NCBI RefSeq assembly: GCF_010550675.1
Contig: NZ_JAAGOA010000010.1
Coordinates: 1 to 64,000, forward strand
Origin: Phytoactinopolyspora halotolerans
GTDB lineage: Bacteria > Actinomycetota > Actinomycetes > Jiangellales > Jiangellaceae
Direction: 5' to 3'
Length of the DNA: 64,000 nucleotides
Shown here: positions 42,154-49,908 of the stretch, in pieces
Position numbering within the stretch: position 1 is the first letter of the stretch
How the letters are laid out: every line of letters begins with the position of its first letter
Program-made: the position numbers and the translations under genes
The notes under the pieces: model-generated
What the model was told of the DNA's origin: nothing
The model's input: the letters and a program-made list of their open reading frames with translations, nothing else
The model's database searches: none

Positions 42154-42985
42154 ACCGCATAGCCTGGCCGTCGCTCCCCGTCCCGTCTTGTACGGACCCG
42201 ACATCGGCGCCGTCCGCCGGTGGCGGCGCCACCGCCGACTCGCCGTGCCAGTCGGGCGCCTCGCTGAGCAGCAGCTCCGCCGGCGTCAGACCCGCGATCC
42301 GGCGGCATTCGTGGGACAGGTGGGCCTGGTCGGTATACCCGGCCGCGTGCGCCAGGCCCGCGAGACCGGCCTGTCTCCACCTCGGGCTGCGGGCCGCCGC
42401 CATGAATCGCTGCAGACGCAGGATGCGCCGCAACGTCGTGATCGGATACCCGAAAGCCGCCCGGCACCGCCGCTGCAGCTGTCGTTCGGTCAGCCCGGCC
42501 GCATCAGCCAGATCGCGCACTGTGTGTGATCGCTGGGCCAGTTCGTGGACCACGTGGGCCGCTACGGGGTCGGGTTCGGCTCCCCCATCCATCCACCGCC
42601 GGACCGCATCCTCGAGGATCTTGAGCCTGACGAACGCGTCTCCTGCCTCGCCCATGCGCTGCCCGAGCCGGCGAGCCGGCCCGGAACCCAGCACATCGTC
42701 CAGGCCGACTCGCTGATTGACGACGGCCGACGCCGGCGTGCGCAGGACACCCGCGGCCATGCCCGGGCGGAACCGCACACCGGCCGCTTCCGTTCCGGGC
42801 GGCAACACGAACGACCACGCCGCCGTCTCCGGTCCGCACACCACGATGCGGCCGTCCGCGAGCCACAACATGTCGACGCAACCGTCGGGCACCAGATGAT
42901 GTCGACCTTCGACGTGCGCCGTCCAACTGCATACCAGTGTGTGGCCGAGATCCGGTGATGTGGCCACCGGCCGGTACCAACCCAT
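42146..42985 (-). CDS. AraC-family regulator
   Basis: 279 residues. N-terminal sensor part with the motif LVPDGCVDMLWL (DUF6597 type), then a C-terminal AraC DNA-binding domain: VRDLADAAGLTERQLQRRCRAAFG and AHAAGYTDQAHLSHECRRIAGLTPAEL. ATG at 42985; longer frames give an Arg/Cys-rich leader with no family match. It overlaps the TIGR03086 gene and probably controls it. Confidence 0.87.
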   Translation of the reverse strand: MGWYRPVATSPDLGHTLVCSWTAHVEGRHHLVPDGCVDMLWLADGRIVVCGPETAAWSFVLPPGTEAAGVRFRPGMAAGVLRTPASAVVNQRVGLDDVLGSGPARRLGQRMGEAGDAFVRLKILEDAVRRWMDGGAEPDPVAAHVVHELAQRSHTVRDLADAAGLTERQLQRRCRAAFGYPITTLRRILRLQRFMAAARSPRWRQAGLAGLAHAAGYTDQAHLSHECRRIAGLTPAELLLSEAPDWHGESAVAPPPADGADVGSVQDGTGSDGQAMRYV

Positions 42986-43061
42986 ACGGGGAATCCTACG
43001 TGACCAGCACAGATGTACGGGGCGCGAGCACGGTCCACACCACCGGCACGCGCCCGGGCCA

Positions 43062-45272
43062 TCACGGCAGTGACGCGCGTTCCGTCGGAGGCTGCGCGGC
43101 TTCCTCATCGAGCATGCGGCGCAGCTTCTCGCCCTCGACGTCGACGTCCGGCAACACGCGGTCGAGCCAGCGCGGAATCCACCAGGCCCGCTCGCCGAGC
43201 AGACGGAGCACCGCAGGGACGATGGTCATCCGGACGACGAACGCGTCGATGAAGACCGCGAAGGCCAGGGCGAAACCGACCTGCTTGATGAAATCCTCGC
43301 CAAGGATGAACGCACCGAACACGCTGATCATGATGATCGCGGCGGCCGCCACGACCCTGGCGCCGTGCTGGAATCCGGTCACGATCGACGGTGTGGCGGC
43401 CATGCCATGTACGTGCTCCTCGTGCATGCGCGTGACCAGGAACACCTGGTAGTCCATGGCCAACCCGAACACGAGCCCGATCAGGATGATCGGAAGCATG
43501 CTCATGATCGGCCCGGTCTGCTGCAGGCCGATCACATCCGCCAGCCACCCCCACTGGAACACGGCCACGGTGGCACCGAAGGTGGCGGCCATCGTGACCA
43601 GGAAGCCGAGTGCCGCCTTCAACGGAACCAGGATCGACCGGAAGACGAGGATCAGGATCAGGAACGACAGCCCCACCACGACGGCGAGGTAGGGTGCCAG
43701 CGCATCGGCCATCTTCTCGTTGAAATCGATGATCACGGCTGTGGGGCCGGTCACCAGCACACTGGCCCCGGCCTGCGACTCGAACTCCGACGACATGTCG
43801 CGGATGTCGTGGACCAGGTCTTCGGTATCGGCGGAGCTGGGCCCGGTCGCCGGAATGACGATCACCATGCCCGTGTCGCCCGCCTCGTTCAGACCGGTGC
43901 CGTCCGGCGTGGCCGGGGCGGCCGCGACGACGTTGTCCAGCTCACCGACGGCGGCCAGGACCTCCGCGACGGCGCCCTCGGGATCGGGGCTGTCCGCCGC
44001 ATCCACGACGACGGTCAGCGGCCCGTTGAACCCGGGGCCGAAACCCTCGGCGAGAAGGTCATAGGCTCGCCGCTGCGTCATCTCCTCGCTGTAGCTGCCT
44101 TCGTCGGGGAGACCGAGCTCCAGGCGCGTCGTCGGGACGGCCAGCAAGCCCACCGCGGCGAGGACGACCACCAGGACGCGGATCGGATGGTTGGTGACCA
44201 TCCGCACCCATCGCAGCCCCAGGGTCTCCTCCTCGGCCTCCGGGTCGCGCATCTTCAGGCCGGGTATGCGCCCGCCGAGGATCCGGTGCTTAGCGAAACC
44301 GAAGAGTGCGGGCAGCATCGTCAGCGCGATGATGACGGCCATGGCGACGGCGAACGCCGCGGCGAGGCCCATCTGGGTCAGCATCGGAATGCCGACCACC
44401 CAGAGACCGATCAAGGCGATCATGACCGTCATCCCCGCGAACACCACGGCGTTCCCCGCCGTGCCCACCGCGCGTCCGGTCGCCTCCTCACCGTCGTGCC
44501 CGATGGACAGTTCGTGCCGATAGCGTGAGGCGATGAACAGCGAGTAGTCGATGGCCAGCGCGATGCCGAGCATCATCGCCAGGATGGTGGAGTCCTGGGA
44601 CAGGTCGAAGAACCGGGTGGAGATGGTGATCACCGACAGCGTCACGCCGACACCGATGATCGCGTTCAGCAGCGGCATGCCAGCGGCGGTGAACGAGCCG
44701 AAGGTGATGACCAGGACGACGGCCGCTACCGCCAGACCGATCAGCTCACTGCCGCCCCCGGCTTCTTCCTCGAACGCCACATCCCCGCCGATCTCCACGG
44801 TCAGACCGGCATCGCGTCCGCTCTCGGCGGCTTCGAACAGGGCCTCTTGCGACTCGTCGCTGATGATGGAGTCGGAGTAGGTGACCTCGGCGTAGGCGAT
44901 GGTGCCGTCCTCGGATACGGTGCCGGCCTCGAACGGGTCCGCCACGCTCACCAGGCCTGGGGTTTCGGCCACCTCCGCGACGACGGCCTCGACCGCCGAC
45001 CGGTTGCCGGGATCGGTGAGAGCCTCGCCATCGGGCGCGGCGAAGACGACGCGGCCGGTGGCTCCGCCGGCGGCCATCCCAGGGTTACGTTCCTCGAGCA
45101 GGTCCATGGTCTGCTGAGACTCGGTCCCCGGAATCTCGAACGACTCGACGTTGTCCTCGGCGAGGGTCGCCGAACCGATGCCGGTGAGAACGAGTAGCAA
45201 CAGCCAGGCAGGCGCGACGAACCAGCGCCGTCGGTAGGCGAGCCGGCCTAGCCGGTAGAGGAATGCGGCCAC
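43062..45272 (-). CDS. MMPL/RND-family transporter
   Basis: 736 residues with two repeats of one plus five membrane helices and a large periplasm-side loop after each first helix, as in MmpL3-like proteins. The proton-relay regions are visible as LGIALAIDYSLFIASRYRHE in repeat 1 and GLVFGLAMDYQVFLVTRMHEE in repeat 2. Members export lipids or hydrophobic compounds in actinobacteria. The cargo here is unknown. ATG at 45272. Confidence 0.9.
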   Translation of the reverse strand: MAAFLYRLGRLAYRRRWFVAPAWLLLLVLTGIGSATLAEDNVESFEIPGTESQQTMDLLEERNPGMAAGGATGRVVFAAPDGEALTDPGNRSAVEAVVAEVAETPGLVSVADPFEAGTVSEDGTIAYAEVTYSDSIISDESQEALFEAAESGRDAGLTVEIGGDVAFEEEAGGGSELIGLAVAAVVLVITFGSFTAAGMPLLNAIIGVGVTLSVITISTRFFDLSQDSTILAMMLGIALAIDYSLFIASRYRHELSIGHDGEEATGRAVGTAGNAVVFAGMTVMIALIGLWVVGIPMLTQMGLAAAFAVAMAVIIALTMLPALFGFAKHRILGGRIPGLKMRDPEAEEETLGLRWVRMVTNHPIRVLVVVLAAVGLLAVPTTRLELGLPDEGSYSEEMTQRRAYDLLAEGFGPGFNGPLTVVVDAADSPDPEGAVAEVLAAVGELDNVVAAAPATPDGTGLNEAGDTGMVIVIPATGPSSADTEDLVHDIRDMSSEFESQAGASVLVTGPTAVIIDFNEKMADALAPYLAVVVGLSFLILILVFRSILVPLKAALGFLVTMAATFGATVAVFQWGWLADVIGLQQTGPIMSMLPIILIGLVFGLAMDYQVFLVTRMHEEHVHGMAATPSIVTGFQHGARVVAAAAIIMISVFGAFILGEDFIKQVGFALAFAVFIDAFVVRMTIVPAVLRLLGERAWWIPRWLDRVLPDVDVEGEKLRRMLDEEAAQPPTERASLP

Positions 45273-45407
45273 ATCAGACTCCAGACGAACGGTCGGTCAT
45301 GGCGCAAAGGTGCGCCCAGCATCAAGGTAAAGAAGAACGCGCGTTCGCGCCCGTGGATTACCCGAATCGGCATCGAGAACGGCTGCAGCATCGGCGAGAA
45401 TAGCCGT

Positions 45408-45836
45408 GTGCCCACCCGATACCGCCTCCGGCAGATCGTCAACTGGGTGAACCTGTCGACTCTGCTGGGTCTGCTGATCGGTGTGGTCGGCCGTAGCCGT
45501 TTCTCCCACGGCGACGACGGGCTGATCCTGGGCCGCGGTTACCGCTTCCCGTTGCCACCGGCTCCGGCCTTCACCGTCGGAAACGTCGTGCTGCTCCGGA
45601 TCGATGACGCGAGACTCGCCCGCCGCCCGCGTCTGCTGGCGCACGAGGCCCGGCACGCCACCCAGTACGCGTGGTGCCTGGGGCCGGTCATGCTCGTCCT
45701 CTACCTGCTCGCCGCGGCCTGGTCCTGGCTGCTCACCGGCCATATCGCCGCCCGGAACCCGTTCGAGCGGCACGCCGGCCTGGCCGACGGTGGTTACCGG
45801 GAACGCCCACTGCGTCCCTCCCTCCGCCGCTCGTGA
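45408..45836 (+). CDS. Small membrane protein with HExxH metallopeptidase-like motif
   Basis: 142 residues. LLAHEARHATQYAW contains HEARH, an HExxH zinc-site pattern, between a hydrophobic N-terminal segment (~15-30) and a C-terminal membrane span (~90-115). Enzyme activity is inferred from the motif only; a third zinc ligand could be the Glu or His in NPFERHA. GTG at 45408. Neighbours are unrelated. Confidence 0.65.
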   Translation: MPTRYRLRQIVNWVNLSTLLGLLIGVVGRSRFSHGDDGLILGRGYRFPLPPAPAFTVGNVVLLRIDDARLARRPRLLAHEARHATQYAWCLGPVMLVLYLLAAAWSWLLTGHIAARNPFERHAGLADGGYRERPLRPSLRRS

Positions 45837-45880
45837 TCGTCAACGGCTAGACCGGTCATGGTCCGGCCGGCGGTTGATGA

Positions 45881-46864
45881 TCACGGGTGAAGGACGACCT
45901 TGCCGGTGGTGGCGCGGGTCTCCAGCGCGGCATGCGCGGCGGCCGCATCCTTGAGCGGGAACGCCTGTACCGCCGGGATCAGCCGACCCTCAGCCGCTTC
46001 GGCGAGCGACGCCGCCTCCAGGGCCGGCATGTCGCGCCGCCGGAACATCGCCGGTCCGAGGGCCCACGAAGCGGTCAGCGACCGTCCGGTCAGGTCCTCC
46101 GTGGTGACGCGGGTGGGTTGCCCGGCGCCGGCGGCCCACCCGTACATGATCAGTCGCCCACCGGGGCCGAGCAGCTCCATCGCCTGCCGCCCGAGTTCGC
46201 CGCCGAGTCCCTCCAGCACGACGGTCACCTCGCGGCCCTCGAGCTCCTCCCGTACCCGTTCCGTCCACCCGGGCTGGTTGTAGTCGACGGCGATGGTGGC
46301 GCCGGCCTGCCGCACCAGCCGCACCTTATCCGGTCCGCCCGCGGCGCCGACGACGGTCGCGGAGAGGTTCCGCCCGGTCTGCACGAGCAGGTTGCCGATC
46401 CCGCCGGCCGCCGCCATCACGAGGACCACGTCGTCCGGCGAGAGCTGCGCCACATCCAGGATCCCCATCGTGGTCCGGCCGGTGCCGATCATCGCCACCG
46501 CCACGTCGAAGCCGAGTCCGTCGGGCAGGGCATGGATGGCACTCACGTCGCGGACCGCCAGCTCCGCGTAGCCACCGCTGGCCGGTCCGAGATGCGCCAC
46601 GACCCGGGCACCGAGCCAGTCGGCGTCCACCCCGTCGCCGAGGTCGTCGATGACGCCCGCCACCTCCCGGCCAGGCGTCATCGGCAGCTCCGGCAACGGA
46701 AACGAGCCTCCGACCTGCCCGCTCCGCAGCGCTGTGTCGATGAAATGCACTCCGGCGGAACGGACCGCGATCCGTACCTGACCCGGCCCCGGCGACGGAT
46801 CCTCGACCTCTTCGTATCGCAGGTTCTCGGCCGGCCCGAACTCGTACTGGCGGATCGCATGCAT
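45881..46864 (-). CDS. Quinone-oxidoreductase-type MDR dehydrogenase
   Basis: 327 residues of the medium-chain dehydrogenase/reductase superfamily, zinc-free quinone reductase branch. It has GPGQVRIAVRSAGVHFID, PMTPGREVAGVI and the nucleotide-binding VMAAAGGIGNLLVQ. Typical zinc-site cysteines are absent. It probably reduces quinones or enones with NADPH. ATG at 46864 with TGGAGA upstream; the upstream in-frame extension is not family-like. Confidence 0.88.
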   Translation of the reverse strand: MHAIRQYEFGPAENLRYEEVEDPSPGPGQVRIAVRSAGVHFIDTALRSGQVGGSFPLPELPMTPGREVAGVIDDLGDGVDADWLGARVVAHLGPASGGYAELAVRDVSAIHALPDGLGFDVAVAMIGTGRTTMGILDVAQLSPDDVVLVMAAAGGIGNLLVQTGRNLSATVVGAAGGPDKVRLVRQAGATIAVDYNQPGWTERVREELEGREVTVVLEGLGGELGRQAMELLGPGGRLIMYGWAAGAGQPTRVTTEDLTGRSLTASWALGPAMFRRRDMPALEAASLAEAAEGRLIPAVQAFPLKDAAAAHAALETRATTGKVVLHP

Positions 46865-46979
46865 CGCTGTCTCCAGGTCTCTCGTCCCGATATCGAGATC
46901 AGCATGCAACCTCAACCAAAGTCGAGGTCAACCCGGCTGGTCGGCGCCGGTCCTCTGCACGGCACGTATGGTCACCTCC

Positions 46980-47429
46980 ATGACGGTGATCGACTGCTAC
47001 AGCTGCAATCGTGAGGCCGAGCTCGACCAGCTGCCGCCGCGCGAGCTGATCTCGTACGACGAGCAGTGGCGCGTCGTCCACGCGACCGGTAGCGCCCTGC
47101 TAGGTTGGCTCATCCTGACACCACGACGGCACGTCATGGAAATGGCCGAGCTGAGCGACGCCGAATCGGCCGACCTTGGCATCTGGCAGGCGCGGCTGGC
47201 CCGGGCTCTGACGGAAGAGCTCAGGGTGTCCAAGGTGTACGTCGCGGAGTTCGGCGAAGCGCCCGGCTTTCACCTGCACTTCCACGTCGTACCACGTCCG
47301 CGCGACCTGGCCGTGGAGAGACGTGGCCCCGGCATCTTCGGCTTGCTCGGACGGCAGGACGATGACCAGGTCAGCGCGGATGATCGCGATCAGCTTGCCC
47401 TGAGACTGCGAACTCGGCTCTCGACCTGA
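46980..47429 (+). CDS. HIT-family nucleotide hydrolase/transferase
   Basis: 149 residues. The histidine triad is FHLHFHVVP (His98, His100, His102). N-terminal CYSC (Cys6, Cys9) may be half of a zinc site seen in some HIT proteins. These enzymes cleave nucleoside phosphoramidates or dinucleoside polyphosphates. ATG at 46980, divergent from the quinone reductase gene. Confidence 0.85.
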   Translation: MTVIDCYSCNREAELDQLPPRELISYDEQWRVVHATGSALLGWLILTPRRHVMEMAELSDAESADLGIWQARLARALTEELRVSKVYVAEFGEAPGFHLHFHVVPRPRDLAVERRGPGIFGLLGRQDDDQVSADDRDQLALRLRTRLST

Positions 47430-47453
47430 GCACCGCCCGCGAACCGCGGTGGG

Positions 47454-48092
47454 TCAGTCCTTGCGTCCGGTCAGAGCGACACCGACGCCGAGCCCGACCA
47501 TCGTCAGTCCGGCCGCACCACCGACCAGATCCAGCCTGCGTGCGGATCGGGCGAACCAGGTCCGAACCGTGCCCGCCGCCAGCCCCCAGACCGAATCCAA
47601 GGTCAGGGCGATCACCGCGAAAACCACGCTCAGAGCCACCATCTGCAACCCCGCATGCCCCGCCGAGCGATCGACGAACTGCGGCAGCACGGCGGCGAAG
47701 AAGACCGCCGTCTTGGGGTTCGTCACGCCGACGACGAACCCCTCCCACCAGGTTCGACGATCGCCGACCACGCTGATCCGGGCTTCGAACGCGGCCCTGA
47801 GCCGGTGACGCTGCTGGACGGCCCGAACGCCCAGGTAGACCAGGTACGCGGCCCCGACGAGCTTCATCGTCGTGAACGCCACGGCCGACGCCTGAACGAT
47901 CGCGCCAACGCCGAGCGCCACCGTCATGGCGAGGACGAATGAGCCCGTCGTGCCGCCGGCCACAGAGATCAGGGCGGCCCGCCGGCCATAGGCCAACGCG
48001 CGGCTGACCACGAACAACACACTCGGCCCTGGGATGATGATGATCACGAACGAGGCGACAGCAAACGCCAGCAGGTGCTCGAGCGACGGCAT
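47454..48092 (-). CDS. LysE/RhtB-family amino-acid exporter
   Basis: 212 residues, six predicted spans. The family's IPGPSVLFVVSRALAYGRRAAL with conserved PGP is near the N-terminus, and GFVVGVTNPKTAVFFAAVLPQF in the middle. Exported substrate unknown. ATG at 48092; an earlier GTG would add 11 polar residues. Confidence 0.87.
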   Translation of the reverse strand: MPSLEHLLAFAVASFVIIIIPGPSVLFVVSRALAYGRRAALISVAGGTTGSFVLAMTVALGVGAIVQASAVAFTTMKLVGAAYLVYLGVRAVQQRHRLRAAFEARISVVGDRRTWWEGFVVGVTNPKTAVFFAAVLPQFVDRSAGHAGLQMVALSVVFAVIALTLDSVWGLAAGTVRTWFARSARRLDLVGGAAGLTMVGLGVGVALTGRKD

Positions 48093-48291
48093 GGCGTCCA
48101 CTCTAGCGAGGTCCCTGCTCCCCACGCGTTCTCCGGCATGGGATCCGCGCCCGTTCTGGAGCGGTGGCGCGAAGCGGCGAGAAACCGATTCCCGCCGTTC
48201 GGCGCAACGTCACGCAACCCCGAGATTCACATTACAAGGGGCCTGCCTGCAGTTTCGTCACTGCCATGAAGCTCAAGTGATGCACACATGT

Positions 48292-48338
48292 TTGACAGCG
48301 ATAAAAGATCTTGGCACGATCCTGGGAACCGCTTTCCC
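48292..48338 (+). promoter_or_regulatory. Promoter with overlapping operator of the pectate lyase gene
   Basis: TTGACA (48292-48297), 17 nt, then CACGAT (48315-48320) form a credible sigma-A type promoter. The imperfect palindrome GGGAACCGCTTTCCC (48324-48338) covers the expected transcription start, where a repressor would block it. It differs from the LacI-type sites at 55308-59799, so another regulator is likely. Confidence 0.55.
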
Positions 48339-48408
48339 GTAATGCCCCTTCCCCGATCTCCACGCAGAGCCAGCCGCAGCGGAACCAGGAAGGCATGGAG
48401 GCCCAAGG

Positions 48409-49908
48409 ATGACCCTCGCCCGCCACCGATCAGCTCTCGCCGCCCTCACAGCCTCAGCACTCACCCTGTCAGCCCTGGCCACCGCCACGGCGACCGTCGA
48501 CACATCCGCACGCCCAGGTGCGGACAGCGCCGCATCACCCCCTACCACGGCCGAACCATGGGCCGAGGGACCGGTCGGATTCGCCTCGCTGGAAGCGCTC
48601 GGCCAGGACGGAACCACCGGAGGCGCGGGCGGCGAACGAGTCACCGTGCGAAATCAAGAGGAACTGGTGCGTTACGCGGAGGCCGAGGAACCGTACATCA
48701 TCCAGGTAGCCGGCACGGTCGATCTGGAGCCGCTCGGCCACCTGGTCAAGGTTCGGTCCGACAAGTCGATCATCGGCATCGGGCCCCGGGCGGAGATCGT
48801 CGGGGGCGGGTTCTTCTTGGACCACGTCGAGAACGTGATCATCCGCAACCTCACTTTTCGTGACTCTTACGTCCCCGGTGACTGGGACGGCAAGCTCCCG
48901 GACAACGACAACGACGCGATCCGGGTGGACACCTCGCACCACGTCTGGATCGACCACAATGAGTTCCGTCGGCACGGTGACGGCATCGTCGACCTTCGAA
49001 AGGACAGTGATTACGTCACGGTCTCCTGGAACGTCATCGCCGACCACAACAAGACGTTCGGGATCGGCTGGACAGACAACGTCGTGACCAAGGTGACGAT
49101 CCACCACAACTGGTTCCGGAACACTCACCAGCGCAATCCCAGCATCGACAACACCGCGGCCGCCCACCTGTACAACAACTACTTCGACGGCATCAGCCAA
49201 TACGGAGCGATGAGCCGCAACGCCGCGAAAGTCGTCGCCGAGCACAATTACTTCTCCGACGTCGTTGATCCGCTCGTGACCAAGGAACCAGAATCGGAGC
49301 TGGTCGAGCGCGGCAACGTCTTCGACGGCGTGTGGGGACGCATCGACTCGGCCGGAGACGCGTTCGAGCCGGCCTCGTTCTACGAATACGCCGCCGACCC
49401 CGCCGAGACAGTGCCGAGCGTCGTCGCCCGACATGCCGGGCCGAGAGGAAAGCGTCCGCCACGAGTGCCCGACGTCATCACGGTCTCCCTGGACGGCGAC
49501 GGAGACTACGCCAGCCTCCAGGGTGCTCTTGGGGCCCTGCCGCCGAACCACCCGGACCACATCACGATCGAAGTCGAACCAGGTCGCTACGACGAGCAGG
49601 TCCGTGTCTGGACGGATATGTCCAACGTCACCATCCGTGGTACATCCTCAGACCCCGACGACGTGGTGATCAGCTACGGCTTCGGCGTCGATCAGGAGAC
49701 GTTCTACGGCGGGACGCACGGCGTGAACGGAAGCCCCACGTTCTGGGTCCTCGCCGACGATGTCACCATCGCCGACCTCACCATCGAGAACACATATGAC
49801 GGCGACGGCGACGCGATCGCGGCGCGCAGTACCGGCGACCGGGTGACATTCGACAACGTCCGGTTCGTCGGCGACCGGATGTGGCGGACGAACCAGGCGG
49901 CGACATGA
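48409..49908 (+). CDS. Secreted pectate lyase (PL1) with a truncated pectinesterase domain
   Basis: 499 residues. A Sec-type signal peptide lies at ~1-30. The PL1 parallel beta-helix (~55-310) has calcium-site DNDNDAIRVD, the vWIDH motif (179-183) and QRNPS with Arg242 as candidate catalytic base, so polygalacturonate cleavage is expected. From ~355 a pectinesterase (CE8) domain begins (VSLDGDGDYASLQGAL, TFYGGTHGVNGS), but it ends after ~145 residues at FVGDRMWRTNQAAT, before the QDT and DFIFG motifs that carry the catalytic aspartates. The esterase part is therefore incomplete. The stop overlaps the next start (ATGA). Confidence 0.85.
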   Translation: MTLARHRSALAALTASALTLSALATATATVDTSARPGADSAASPPTTAEPWAEGPVGFASLEALGQDGTTGGAGGERVTVRNQEELVRYAEAEEPYIIQVAGTVDLEPLGHLVKVRSDKSIIGIGPRAEIVGGGFFLDHVENVIIRNLTFRDSYVPGDWDGKLPDNDNDAIRVDTSHHVWIDHNEFRRHGDGIVDLRKDSDYVTVSWNVIADHNKTFGIGWTDNVVTKVTIHHNWFRNTHQRNPSIDNTAAAHLYNNYFDGISQYGAMSRNAAKVVAEHNYFSDVVDPLVTKEPESELVERGNVFDGVWGRIDSAGDAFEPASFYEYAADPAETVPSVVARHAGPRGKRPPRVPDVITVSLDGDGDYASLQGALGALPPNHPDHITIEVEPGRYDEQVRVWTDMSNVTIRGTSSDPDDVVISYGFGVDQETFYGGTHGVNGSPTFWVLADDVTIADLTIENTYDGDGDAIAARSTGDRVTFDNVRFVGDRMWRTNQAAT

